64,000 nt of DNA from Acinetobacter sp. ANC 4910. Its GTDB lineage: Bacteria > Pseudomonadota > Gammaproteobacteria > Pseudomonadales > Moraxellaceae. The DNA lies in NCBI RefSeq assembly GCF_004331035.1, contig NZ_SJNT01000011.1:41575-105574 (forward strand). The letters run 5' to 3'. The notes under the pieces were generated by a model. That model saw only the letters and a list, made by a program, of their open reading frames with translations, did no database searches and was not told where the DNA came from. This document shows positions 38,313-47,558 of the stretch, in pieces; position 1 is the first letter of the stretch; the number at the start of each line of letters is the position of its first letter. The position numbers were made by a program, and so were the translations under genes.

Positions 38313-39518
38313 ATGAGCGAGGCTTACATTATTGATGCAATACGCACGCCACGCGGAAAAGGGAAAGAAGATGGCTCATTACATGAAGTAAAACCAATTA
38401 CTTTACTCACAACATTATTGAATGAATTACAACAACGCCATCAACTCGACACCGAAAAAGTCGATGATATCGTCTTAGGCTGTGTTACACCGATTGGTGA
38501 TCAAGGTGGCGATATTGCCAAAACTGCTGCGATAGCGGCTGGTTGGAATGATGATGTTGCCGGGGTTCAAATCAATCGTTTTTGTGCTTCAGGTCTAGAA
38601 GCAGTGAATTTAGCCGCACAAAAAGTCCGTTCAGGTTGGGAAGATGTGGTGGTTGCAGGTGGTGTGGAATCCATGTCACGCGTTCCAATGGGTTCTGATG
38701 GTGGACCTTGGGCACTGGATCCTGAAACAAACTTAAAATCTTCTTTTGTTCCACAAGGTATAGGTGCAGATTTAATTGCAACTCTAGATGGCTATAGCCG
38801 TGCAGATGTAGACGCCTTTGCAGTCGGTTCACAACAAAAAGCGGCAGCGGCTCAATCAAATGGTTATTTCAATCACTCAGTCGTACCAGTAAAAGATCAT
38901 TCAGGGGTGATGATTTTAGAAAAAGATGAATTTATTAAAGCCAATACCACCGTTGAAGGCTTGGCAAAACTGAATGCCAGCTTTGAAATGATGGGACAAA
39001 TGGGCTTCGATGCGGTTGCCTTACAAAAATATCCAGAAGCTCAAAAAATTAACCATGTGCATCATGCAGGTAACTCATCAGGTATCGTTGATGGTGCTGC
39101 GGTGGTATTGCTTGCTTCTGAAAAAGCGGTAAAAGAACAAGGTTTGAAACCACGTGCCAAGGTACTTGCAACCGCATTGGTCGGTACAGACCCAACCATT
39201 ATGTTGACTGGTCCTGCTCCTGCTGCGCGCAAAGCTTTAGCCAAAGCAGGCTTAACCATTGATGATATTGACCTATTTGAAGTCAATGAAGCCTTTGCGG
39301 CAGTGGTCATGCGTTTTATTACTGAACTTAAAGTTCCTGCCGAGAAAGTCAATGTCAATGGCGGTGCAATTGCGATGGGACATCCATTGGGTGCAACAGG
39401 TGCCATGATTTTAGGCACGTTATTGGATGAATTAGAACGTCAAGGCAAGAAACGTGGTCTAGCAACCTTGTGTGTGGGCGGTGGTATGGGCATCGCTACC
39501 ATTATCGAGTTGGTGTAA
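38313..39518 (+). CDS. Acetyl-CoA C-acyltransferase (beta-oxidation-type thiolase)
   Basis: 401 residues. Active site Cys91 in [13 protein letters not shown], His in [15 protein letters not shown], second Cys in [14 protein letters not shown]. The spacing and its place 292 bases before a FadB-like gene make it the thiolase of a fatty-acid degradation pair, cleaving 3-ketoacyl-CoA. It is distinct from the biosynthetic-type thiolase at 26112. Chain-length preference is unknown. Confidence 0.9.
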   Translation: MSEAYIIDAIRTPRGKGKEDGSLHEVKPITLLTTLLNELQQRHQLDTEKVDDIVLGCVTPIGDQGGDIAKTAAIAAGWNDDVAGVQINRFCASGLEAVNLAAQKVRSGWEDVVVAGGVESMSRVPMGSDGGPWALDPETNLKSSFVPQGIGADLIATLDGYSRADVDAFAVGSQQKAAAAQSNGYFNHSVVPVKDHSGVMILEKDEFIKANTTVEGLAKLNASFEMMGQMGFDAVALQKYPEAQKINHVHHAGNSSGIVDGAAVVLLASEKAVKEQGLKPRAKVLATALVGTDPTIMLTGPAPAARKALAKAGLTIDDIDLFEVNEAFAAVVMRFITELKVPAEKVNVNGGAIAMGHPLGATGAMILGTLLDELERQGKKRGLATLCVGGGMGIATIIELV

Positions 39519-39557
39519 AGCACTCACCCCCCCCTGAAATATGAGACTCGGAAACGG

Positions 39558-39641
39558 CATTCGCAACCTGTAGAGCATCTACAATTTATTGTTTCTGCGA
39601 TAAATTGTATAAATGAAAGAATTGAACAGGTTTTGCGAATG
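39558..39641. repeat. Nested imperfect inverted repeat
   Basis: Outer arms CATTCGCAACCTGT (39558-39571) and ACAGGTTTTGCGAATG (39626-39641) are reverse complements apart from two extra bases. Inner arms ACAATTTAT (39581-39589) and ATAAATTGT (39600-39608) are perfect. The 291-base spacer between thiolase and fadB holds this element and no gene. It may be a REP- or MITE-like repeat remnant or a folded RNA. Confidence 0.6.
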
Positions 39642-39809
39642 ACAATGGTTTTGGCTACTTTTGCCGAATGAGAAACAACGTTTCGTAAGGTAGGTCGAAC
39701 CGAAGGTTTATCCTGAAACTAGATGAGAGCTTAACAAGACTCTGCGGTGCTTATCTTTACTTCCGCAGATTGCTTACGATTAAGCCCATAAAATATTGGA
39801 CGATGATGT

Positions 39810-41957
39810 ATGAGCGCGATTAAATACGAAAAAAACGCTGACAATATTGTAATTCTTACCCTTGATTCATCTGGTCAATCTGCAAATACCATGAATGCAG
39901 AGTTCCGTGATGCTTTAGATGAAGTCAGTCAAAAGCTCAAAACCGAACCTGATCTGAAAGGTATTATTTTCCGTTCAGCTAAGAAAACCTTCTTTGCTGG
40001 TGGCGACTTAGATGAGCTGATTCAAGTACAACCTGAACACGCCACCGATTTTTTTAAGATGGTGGAAAAGCTCAAAGGCAATCTACGTAGCATTGAAACC
40101 TTAGGCGTGCCTGTGGTTGCAGCTTTAAACGGTACTGCTCTTGGCGGTGGCTGGGAAATCGCTTTAGGTTGTCATTATCGCATTGCCATCAATGATCCAA
40201 AAACTAAATTTGGTTTACCTGAAGTGACTTTAGGTCTACTTCCTGGTGGCGGTGGTATCGTCCGTATGGTGCGTCTGCTTGGCTTACAAAATGCATTCCC
40301 GTTCCTCATGGAAGGTAAGCAATTTGGGGTGGATCAAGCAAAATCACTCGGTTTGGTACATGACATCGCTGAAAATGAACAAGAGCTGTTAGATAAAGCG
40401 ATTGCTTGGGTTAAAGCCAATCCGCCTTCTACAAAAGCAGCACAACAACCTTTTGATGTGAAAGGTTACAAAATTCCGGGAGGAGATCCTAAAACCCCTT
40501 CGGTTGCTCAAATGCTTGCGATTGCTCCTGCAATGTTACGAGACAAAACTAAAGGCTGTTACCCTGCACCTGAAGCGATTATGGCGGCAGCGGTTGAAGG
40601 TGCACAAGTGGATGTCGATACGGCACTTCGTATTGAGTCTCGCTATTTCACCCAACTGACTGTCGGTCAAGTGTCAAAAAACATGATCGGCACATTCTGG
40701 CATGAGCTAAATGCCATCAAGTCAGGTGCAAGCCGCCCTGCGGATATTGCTAAATGGCAAGCGAAGAAAGTCGGTGTGTTAGGTGCAGGTATGATGGGTG
40801 CAGGCATTGCCTACTCAACCGCAATCAAAGGCATTCCTGTCGTTCTGAAAGATGTGTCTGTTGAACATGCAGAAAAAGGTAAAGCCTATTCACAAAAAAT
40901 TTTGGATAAACGTGTTTCACAAGGTCGGATGACAGCAGAAAAACGTGATCAAGTCTTAGCCCTGATTACCGCAACCGCCGATGCAGGAGATTTGCAAGGC
41001 TGTGACTTAATTATTGAAGCGGTATTTGAGAATCAAGAGCTCAAAGCCAAGGTGACTCAAGAAGCTGAACAATATTTAGCGGACGGTGGCATTTTTGCAT
41101 CGAATACTTCTACCCTACCAATCACAGGTTTAGCTACAGCAAGTAAAGATGCCAAAAACTTTATTGGTTTACATTTCTTTAGCCCTGTAGACAAAATGCA
41201 ATTGGTAGAAATTATTAAAGGCAAAGAAACTTCAGCTGAAACATTAGCTAAAGCCTATGACTTTGTTCAGCAAATTGCCAAGATTCCAATTATCGTGAAT
41301 GACAGCCGTGGTTTCTTTACCAGTCGGGTGTTTGGTACATTTATTCAAGAAGGTATGCGCTTACTTGCCGAAGGCGTGCATCCAGCGAAAATTGAAATGG
41401 CAGCACTCAAAGCAGGTATGCCCGTTGGCCCTCTTGCTATTCAGGATGAAGTATCATTGACTCTGACTGAGCATGTTGCAAGCGAAACGCGCAAAGCACT
41501 GCAAGCTGAAGGGAAAGACTTACCGAAAACTTCGGTTGATGACGTGGTGCATACCATGATTCACGAGCTGAATCGTAAAGGTAAAGCGGCAGGTGCAGGT
41601 TTCTACGACTATCCTGAAAATGGCAAAAAACATTTGTGGGATGGACTCAGTCGTTGGGTGAAAACCAATGACATTTCTGAACAGGACATGATTGATCGCT
41701 TCTTGTTTGTGCAAGCACTCGATACCTTACGCTGCTATGAAGAAGGTGTTTTAGAATCCGTGATTGATGCCAATGTCGGTTCGATTTTTGGAATCGGTTT
41801 TGCACCTTGGACAGGTGGTGCAATTCAATTCCTGAATCAAAATGGCATTAAAAAATCGCTACAACGTGCAGAACAACTGGCAGCTAAATACGGTGAGCGC
41901 TTTAATCCGCCACAATTGTTAAAAGAAAAAGCTCAACGCAACGAACTTATTCAATAA
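39810..41957 (+). CDS. fadB: Bifunctional enoyl-CoA hydratase / 3-hydroxyacyl-CoA dehydrogenase
   Basis: 715 residues, the trifunctional-alpha type. N-terminal crotonase domain (residues 1-300) with oxyanion motif GTALGGGWEIALG and catalytic Glu region FGLPEVTLGLLPGGGG; then NAD-binding VGVLGAGMMGAGIAYSTAIKG near 325-345, and IGLHFFSPVDKMQLVEI with the dehydrogenase His. It performs the two middle steps of beta-oxidation, with the upstream thiolase closing the cycle. By layout it could equally be a FadJ type; the symbol is by similarity only. Confidence 0.9.
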   Translation: MSAIKYEKNADNIVILTLDSSGQSANTMNAEFRDALDEVSQKLKTEPDLKGIIFRSAKKTFFAGGDLDELIQVQPEHATDFFKMVEKLKGNLRSIETLGVPVVAALNGTALGGGWEIALGCHYRIAINDPKTKFGLPEVTLGLLPGGGGIVRMVRLLGLQNAFPFLMEGKQFGVDQAKSLGLVHDIAENEQELLDKAIAWVKANPPSTKAAQQPFDVKGYKIPGGDPKTPSVAQMLAIAPAMLRDKTKGCYPAPEAIMAAAVEGAQVDVDTALRIESRYFTQLTVGQVSKNMIGTFWHELNAIKSGASRPADIAKWQAKKVGVLGAGMMGAGIAYSTAIKGIPVVLKDVSVEHAEKGKAYSQKILDKRVSQGRMTAEKRDQVLALITATADAGDLQGCDLIIEAVFENQELKAKVTQEAEQYLADGGIFASNTSTLPITGLATASKDAKNFIGLHFFSPVDKMQLVEIIKGKETSAETLAKAYDFVQQIAKIPIIVNDSRGFFTSRVFGTFIQEGMRLLAEGVHPAKIEMAALKAGMPVGPLAIQDEVSLTLTEHVASETRKALQAEGKDLPKTSVDDVVHTMIHELNRKGKAAGAGFYDYPENGKKHLWDGLSRWVKTNDISEQDMIDRFLFVQALDTLRCYEEGVLESVIDANVGSIFGIGFAPWTGGAIQFLNQNGIKKSLQRAEQLAAKYGERFNPPQLLKEKAQRNELIQ

Positions 41958-42132
41958 TTTCTCTATCGATAAATGCTGGTTTGGGGGGAGCGCTCTTCCA
42001 AATCAGCTGTATCTCATAAGCTAAAATAAGAACAATTAAGCTTTTTATAAAATTTGGTCTGTATCCACCCCATTTTATGTTATAAAGTTACATAATTTTA
42101 AAAGTTTCTTTTTATCCATTGGGTTATTTGTT

Positions 42133-42411
42133 ATGTCAGACAATACTTCTCCTGAAAAATCCCCATGGGGTTGGAAGGCCCTGATTATTGCCACAATTCT
42201 AAGTATTATTTTTCTGGTTGTTTTTTATTTAGCGATGCAGAACGAACCTGACTATATGCCAGGTAAACAACGCGAAGCTCGTGCTGCCCAAGCCAGCAGT
42301 GCACCAGTGGAACACCAGATGGACATGAGTGCCGAAGAACATAATATGACAGCTGAAGAACATGCTGCCATGACTGACTCCTCAGCATCTACAGCACACA
42401 ACGGTCATTAA
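42133..42411 (+). CDS. Small membrane-anchored Met/His-rich protein
   Basis: 92 residues. One membrane helix at about residues 15-34 (WKALIIATILSIIFLVVFYLA) after a short charged start, then a hydrophilic tail. The tail is rich in Met, His and Glu (HQMDMSAEEHNMTAEEHAAM and final HNGH), spaced in a way that could bind copper or another metal, though no known family is recognised. It is monocistronic with a strong terminator. Function unknown. Confidence 0.7.
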   Translation: MSDNTSPEKSPWGWKALIIATILSIIFLVVFYLAMQNEPDYMPGKQREARAAQASSAPVEHQMDMSAEEHNMTAEEHAAMTDSSASTAHNGH

Positions 42412-42416
42412 ACAAC

Positions 42417-42448
42417 AAAAAGCCATCTCTCAGAAGATGGCTTTTTTA
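42417..42448 (+). terminator. Terminator between converging genes
   Basis: Twelve-base stem AAAAAGCCATCT/AGATGGCTTTTT with a 6-base loop. Serves the plus-strand gene and could serve the minus-strand one. Confidence 0.9.
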
Positions 42449-42467
42449 TGTCTGAAATTTAGGACGT

Positions 42468-42899
42468 TTAGCTCGGTGCAAGCAAGGACATCTGCATATC
42501 AATATGTGGAATGCCACAATCCATATACACGTCTCCATGCACGTGAAAGCCTAAATTTTGGTAAAAAGACATCGCATGGACTTGCGAAGAAAGTTGCAGT
42601 AAAGGACGTTGCTGCTGTTGTGCTTGCTGAATAATTTGCAACATCAAAAGCTTACCAATCCCTTGTCCACGGTACGATGCCAATACGGCAACACGACCAA
42701 TACTGTGATTTGGCAATAAGCGTGCTGTCGCAATGGCATGTTCCCCATCAAATACCACAAAATGCTGTGAAACCTGATCCTGTGCATCCCACTCATCTGC
42801 CGCAGTAATCTGCTGTTCCTGAATAAACACTTGCTCACGAATTGGCTTTGCATCTGATTGCAATTCAGCCCAAGTTCCTGTGTGAATCTGTAGTGTCAT
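42468..42899 (-). CDS. GNAT-family N-acetyltransferase (YjcF-like)
   Basis: 143 residues. Acetyl-CoA binding motif A appears as GRVAVLASYRGQGIGKLLM (R-x-x-G-x-G at RGQGIG), and motif B as LQLSSQVHAMSFYQNLGF. The N-terminus REQVFIQEQQITAADEWDAQD is typical of the YjcF/ElaA-like branch. Substrate unknown. ATG at 42899 has AGGA upstream; a longer frame to 42947 would overlap the upstream methyltransferase stop. Likely co-transcribed with it. Confidence 0.88.
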   Translation of the reverse strand: MTLQIHTGTWAELQSDAKPIREQVFIQEQQITAADEWDAQDQVSQHFVVFDGEHAIATARLLPNHSIGRVAVLASYRGQGIGKLLMLQIIQQAQQQQRPLLQLSSQVHAMSFYQNLGFHVHGDVYMDCGIPHIDMQMSLLAPS

Positions 42900-42924
42900 G
42901 TCGAATTCCTTTTGAATCTTGTTG

Positions 42925-44148
42925 TTAGCACTTAGCACCAATATCACGTTGATCCCATTGATTATTTAACAGCAATTCCAAGGAATGTTTTTGAATGCCA
43001 TACATATTTTTTAAAGCCTCAATTTGTGCCAATACCGTAGCGTCAGGTGCAACAAAATCGGCACGTTTAGTGGCTAAAATCATCTTATTTTTGCTGGTAT
43101 GTTCTAAAGCAACAAATTCAAAGACCTTGGTTTCATAACCATAGGCTTTTAACAGTAATGCGCGAATGGTATCCGTCAGCATTTCTGCCTGTTGCCCCGC
43201 GTGAATACCAAAGTGCAACATCGGCTTCAATACTTCTGGGCTTTTCAGTTGTGGGCGCAATTCTTTATGACAGCACGGCGCACACATAATCATCTGTGCA
43301 TTTAAGCGAATCCCCGTATGAATAGCAAAATCGGTTGCCACATCACAAGCATGCAGCGCAATCATCACATCTAAACGCTCAGGCTGATAGGTTCGGACAT
43401 CGCCTTGGAAAAAATCCAGTTGCTTAAAACCAGAAGCCTCTGCCACGTGTTGGCAAAACTCTACCATCTTTTCATTCAATTCCACGCCCGTCACAAAGGG
43501 CACTTGCTGCTGCTTCGCCAAATAATCATATAAAGCAAAGGTCAAATAGCCTTTACCCGAACCAAAATCAACCACATGCAACGCCTGATCTTGATTTGGA
43601 AGTTGCGTCAAAGCCCCTGAAAAAATTTCTACGAATTTATTAATCTGTTTCCATTTACGCGCCATGCTGGGAATAATCTGGCCTTGAGCATCGGTAATAC
43701 TTAAATGCTGCAAAAACACACTTTCTTGCTCTACAAAACGATGTTTGCTCCGATCATGCGCTTGGGCTGCACGAGCTTCATTTTTTGCCACCGCTGTTTT
43801 CTGAGTAATGGTCAGTAAATCTTTTTTCTTGTTACGCTTGAGTTGTACATCTTGAGTCGATGCAAACAAATTGCCTTGCTTACAACAGGCCAAATGCTCC
43901 GCAATGATTTGCATGGCATCTGAGATTGGGTAGTTTTTGGTGACATCTTGGGTTTTATGTCGATATAAAACATTCAAGACAGGTTGCTGTTGTAGCTCAA
44001 TCAGGCGGAAAGTCATTTTTTCTAACTGTTGCATTTCCCCCTTGTATTGGCTCAGGATTAAACGCTCAAAACTTTGTGTTTCAAGTGCTTGCTGCACAGC
44101 ATCGAGAAACTGTTGTTCCTGAGCTGAAGGAGAAGTCGAGTCAGACAT
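42925..44148 (-). CDS. Class I SAM-dependent methyltransferase (Methyltransf_32-like)
   Basis: 407 residues. Rossmann motif I is VVDFGSGKGYLTFALYDYL (about residue 190), followed by VTGVELNEKMV, then LHACDVATDFAIHTGI and the CAPCCHKELRPQ segment with paired Cys residues, all typical of the Methyltransf_32 group related to eukaryotic METTL25/RRNAD1-type proteins. The first 150 residues are helical and may bind RNA. Substrate unknown. Followed closely by the GNAT gene. Confidence 0.82.
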   Translation of the reverse strand: MSDSTSPSAQEQQFLDAVQQALETQSFERLILSQYKGEMQQLEKMTFRLIELQQQPVLNVLYRHKTQDVTKNYPISDAMQIIAEHLACCKQGNLFASTQDVQLKRNKKKDLLTITQKTAVAKNEARAAQAHDRSKHRFVEQESVFLQHLSITDAQGQIIPSMARKWKQINKFVEIFSGALTQLPNQDQALHVVDFGSGKGYLTFALYDYLAKQQQVPFVTGVELNEKMVEFCQHVAEASGFKQLDFFQGDVRTYQPERLDVMIALHACDVATDFAIHTGIRLNAQMIMCAPCCHKELRPQLKSPEVLKPMLHFGIHAGQQAEMLTDTIRALLLKAYGYETKVFEFVALEHTSKNKMILATKRADFVAPDATVLAQIEALKNMYGIQKHSLELLLNNQWDQRDIGAKC

Positions 44149-44250
44149 ACAATAAACCTAATCAAATTTGCGACTAAATTTTAAAGCGTCTTACACGAAA
44201 AGCAAAATTGAATTACTATACAGTTGTACTTTTAATAAGAAGCAGCCCGT

Positions 44251-44892
44251 ATGACCGCCCCTATTGTGCAAGATTACCATCATACCGAAGAGCAATTTAA
44301 TGTCTGGAGCCATGCGCTTGGGGCAGTGCTTGCTTGCATCGCTACACTTCTGCTCATTATGAAAGGATCTTACCTCACTACAGGGCAGTGGATTGGACTT
44401 TGGGTATACGGTTTTAGCATGATTCTGCTGTTTACGGGTTCCACGCTGTATCACATGGCGCAGACCTACGAAAAACGCTTTTGGCTAAAAAAACTCGATC
44501 ACACCGCTATTTATTATTTGATTGCAGGGACTTATACCCCATTTCTGTCCATTGCCATCCCAACCGAAAAAGCCCACAACTTACTGATTGCGCTTTGGGT
44601 GATTGCCCTACTTGGAACACTATTCAAATTAATTTTCATTCATCGTTTTCAGAAAGTTTCCCTGATTGCCTACTTGGTTATGGGCTGGCTTGCGGTGTTA
44701 TTAGTCAATGATATGCAACGTTATTTATCTTCAGATGCGCTCTTTTGGCTGGTTTTTGGGGGGCTGGCTTATACAGTCGGAGCATTGTTTTATGCCTTAA
44801 AACGGGTAAGATATACCCATGCGATCTGGCATGTATTTGTACTGATAGGCGCTGGATCACACTTCCTCGCGATCTATCTGTACGTGATTTAA
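44251..44892 (+). CDS. trhA: Hemolysin III / TrhA family membrane protein
   Basis: 213 residues with seven membrane segments, of the PAQR-like hemolysin III family. Conserved zinc-site residues are present: NVWSHALGAVLA, GSTLYHMAQ, KKLDHTAIYYLIAGTYTP, and HAIWHVFVLIGAGSHFLA, giving the Ser, His, Asp and His pair. In E. coli YqfA/TrhA affects membrane lipid balance. Haemolytic activity should not be assumed from the name. Single gene. Confidence 0.9.
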   Translation: MTAPIVQDYHHTEEQFNVWSHALGAVLACIATLLLIMKGSYLTTGQWIGLWVYGFSMILLFTGSTLYHMAQTYEKRFWLKKLDHTAIYYLIAGTYTPFLSIAIPTEKAHNLLIALWVIALLGTLFKLIFIHRFQKVSLIAYLVMGWLAVLLVNDMQRYLSSDALFWLVFGGLAYTVGALFYALKRVRYTHAIWHVFVLIGAGSHFLAIYLYVI

Positions 44893-45036
44893 TCGGCTTC
44901 TCTCGCGTTTTAGTGACCCTAAAAGAGTAGATGTGAGTTCGATTTCCCGTTGTTTTTTTAAGAAATTACGCCTTTTTTAAAAAGATTACGCTTTTAAAAC
45001 TAAGTTCTTTTAATTTTAGTAAGTGTAAGGTTATCC

Positions 45037-46347
45037 ATGGCGTCATCAACTACAGCTACAGTAGAAGTAGCAACTAATTCAAAATTTCGTGTACTTACCG
45101 CTAGTCTGGTCGGTACCACTATCGAGTTCTTCGATTTTTATATTTACGCGACTGCTGCGGTCATTATTTTTCCACATCTGTTCTTCCCTGCAAGTACAGA
45201 TCCGATGACCGCCACTATTCAGTCACTGGCGACCTTTGCCATTGCCTTTATTGCACGTCCAATTGGTGCAGCCCTGTTTGGTCATTTAGGTGACCGTATT
45301 GGACGGAAAGCCACCTTGGTCGCAGCCCTACTTACCATGGGTATTTCCACAGTGTGTATTGGCTTATTACCCACTTATGCTCAAATTGGTATTGTCGCCC
45401 CTTTACTGCTTGCACTTTGCCGTTTAGGTCAAGGGCTTGGTTTAGGCGGTGAATGGTCGGGTGCCGTGTTATTGGCAACCGAAAATGCGCCAGAAGGCAA
45501 ACGCGCTTGGTATGGCATGTTTCCGCAGTTGGGTGCACCAATTGGTTTTATTTTGGCAACGGGCTCATTCCTAACCTTGGGTGCATTAATGTCTGAACAA
45601 GACTTTATGCAATGGGGATGGCGCATTCCATTTATTTCTAGTGCAATTTTGGTCATTGTGGGTTTATGGATTCGTCTCCAGCTCCATGAAACACCTGCAT
45701 TCCAAAAGGTCCTCGACAAGCAAAAAGAAGTGAATGTGCCTTTCAAAGAGGTCATAACCAAACATTTGCCAATGCTAATATTGGGTACAATTGCTTCAAT
45801 CTGTACTTTTGTGGTGTTCTACCTGACGACAGTATTTGCTTTGAACTGGGGAACCACAAAACTTGGCTATTCACGCGCTGAATTCTTAGAATTACAATTG
45901 GGCGCAACACTTTGTTTTGCTGCTTTTATTCCACTTTCTGCGGTATTGGCAGAAAAATTTGGGCGTAAAACCACCTCGATTGCAGTCTGTGTACTGTCAG
46001 CATTATTTGGTTTGGTTTTCTCGAGCATGCTCGAATCTGGCAACACCTTTGTGGTGTTCTTATTCTTGTGTACAGGTTTAGCCATTATGGGCTTAACTTA
46101 TGGCCCAATTGGTACGGTCTTGTCTGAGATTTTTCCAACTTCAGTTCGCTATACGGGCTCTGCCTTGACCTTTAACTTAGCGGGCATTTTCGGGGCTTCA
46201 TTTGCGCCACTGATTGCCACTAAACTCGCAACAACTTACGGATTATATGCTGTGGGTTATTATCTCACGGCGGCTTCCATTCTTTCATTGCTGGCATTCC
46301 TTGCCATTCGTGAAACTAAAAATGATGATGTAAATAATCAAGTTTAA
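45037..46347 (+). CDS. MFS transporter, metabolite:H+ symporter (MHS) family
   Basis: 436 residues with 12 membrane segments. Signature GHLGDRIGRKATLV lies between TM2 and TM3, TTIEFFDFYIYATAA opens TM1 as in ShiA/ProP/KgtP-type MHS members, and GLGLGGEWSGAVLLATENAPEGKR is the strong MHS mark after TM4. Substrate is an organic acid, osmolyte or similar; no neighbouring catabolic gene points to one. Standard start with GTAAGG upstream. Confidence 0.9.
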   Translation: MASSTTATVEVATNSKFRVLTASLVGTTIEFFDFYIYATAAVIIFPHLFFPASTDPMTATIQSLATFAIAFIARPIGAALFGHLGDRIGRKATLVAALLTMGISTVCIGLLPTYAQIGIVAPLLLALCRLGQGLGLGGEWSGAVLLATENAPEGKRAWYGMFPQLGAPIGFILATGSFLTLGALMSEQDFMQWGWRIPFISSAILVIVGLWIRLQLHETPAFQKVLDKQKEVNVPFKEVITKHLPMLILGTIASICTFVVFYLTTVFALNWGTTKLGYSRAEFLELQLGATLCFAAFIPLSAVLAEKFGRKTTSIAVCVLSALFGLVFSSMLESGNTFVVFLFLCTGLAIMGLTYGPIGTVLSEIFPTSVRYTGSALTFNLAGIFGASFAPLIATKLATTYGLYAVGYYLTAASILSLLAFLAIRETKNDDVNNQV

Positions 46348-46381
46348 TCATAATTACACCCGATAAAATCTTAAAACGATG

Positions 46382-46419
46382 AAAAGCCCTCAAACCTTAC
46401 AAAGTTTGAGGGCTTTTTT
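46382..46419. terminator. Bidirectional terminator
   Basis: Fourteen-base perfect stem AAAAGCCCTCAAAC/GTTTGAGGGCTTTT, 8-base loop, T-runs both ways between converging genes. Confidence 0.9.
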
Positions 46420-46453
46420 ATGCGGATACCGAAATGACATCGAAAGCCTTGAA

Positions 46454-47446
46454 TTAAACCAATTCAATAATATCAATGGTGGGTGGAACGCGAAATCGAA
46501 ATGGAACGCCGACCATTCCAGTGCCGACTGTCACAAACACATCTGCATGTTCATGGTTATACAGTCCTCGCTTATGTCCCAGAATAGAGACTTTTTTCAT
46601 CACATAATCCGTTAACCACGGCAACTCTACTTGTCCACCATGGGTATGTCCCGACAACATCAAGGGTCGATTCGGCAGTTTTGGAACCATATCCACTGTA
46701 TCTGGGTTGTGAGAGAGAATTACCCAAGGCTTGTCTTGAGGTAAATCTGGCAGATAACGCATGTCTGCCTTGCCAGCCCATAAATCTCCCACTCCAATTA
46801 AGCGAAACTCTTCAAATTCAACAATCTGCCCTTCAATATCAATCACATCATTCACACTCAGCGCATGGCTCAACAAAGCCTGTATCGGTGGACCAGGATA
46901 TTGCTCATCATGATTCCCATAAACCGAATACACAGGGGCTTGAATTTTTTTTAAGGGTGCCAACTCATCTGCCAAAGTATCTTCTGGTTCATATGTCCAG
47001 TCCCCTGCCACCACCACCAAATCGGGCTGCTGCTGATTGATTTTCTCCACGATTATTTTTAGTTGTCGCTCATGTCCAGAAAACAAGCCGATATGTAAAT
47101 CAGCCACCAAGGCTATTTTCACTGGCTTTTGAATTCGATTTCCTGCATCCAATTGATATCGTGTGGTTTTGACTTGGACACAATGTGGCTCTACAAAACG
47201 TGCATAAAGTAAAACGATACTCAGCAAGAACACAAAACCAGCTTCATGCAATGAGTAATAGCCACTCCAACCGGCATAAAGGCTAAAGACTGCCAAAGGC
47301 CAGAGTAAATAAGACAAATAAAATGCGAGTAAATGCACAAAAGCTTTAAATGGATGGATCGTTTCTGTATGCGACTGGCTATGCCATGCTTGTGCAATCG
47401 CCCAAAGTGCAATCAGCACGAAACTTCCATAAAAAATGTAAATCAT
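46454..47446 (-). CDS. Membrane-anchored metallophosphoesterase (YaeI-like)
   Basis: About 330 residues. The first 110 hold three hydrophobic segments; the calcineurin-like domain follows with ADLHIG (D-x-H), VVAGDWTYEP (GD-x-x), GNHDEQ (GNHD), ILSHNPDT and SGHTHGGQ, a full set of metal ligands. YaeI-type relatives hydrolyse phosphodiesters, some acting on lipid A precursors or cAMP; the substrate here is unknown. An ATG at 47467 would add seven residues; neither start has a good ribosome site. Confidence 0.88.
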   Translation of the reverse strand: MIYIFYGSFVLIALWAIAQAWHSQSHTETIHPFKAFVHLLAFYLSYLLWPLAVFSLYAGWSGYYSLHEAGFVFLLSIVLLYARFVEPHCVQVKTTRYQLDAGNRIQKPVKIALVADLHIGLFSGHERQLKIIVEKINQQQPDLVVVAGDWTYEPEDTLADELAPLKKIQAPVYSVYGNHDEQYPGPPIQALLSHALSVNDVIDIEGQIVEFEEFRLIGVGDLWAGKADMRYLPDLPQDKPWVILSHNPDTVDMVPKLPNRPLMLSGHTHGGQVELPWLTDYVMKKVSILGHKRGLYNHEHADVFVTVGTGMVGVPFRFRVPPTIDIIELV

Positions 47447-47558
47447 TGAGTCTGTTGTCAATATCATTACTCACTATACCAATTACTAATTCTCTATTTT
47501 TATTTATCTTTTCATAGCTGACAATTATACTCAAACCAAATCTAGCGATTATAGTGTG

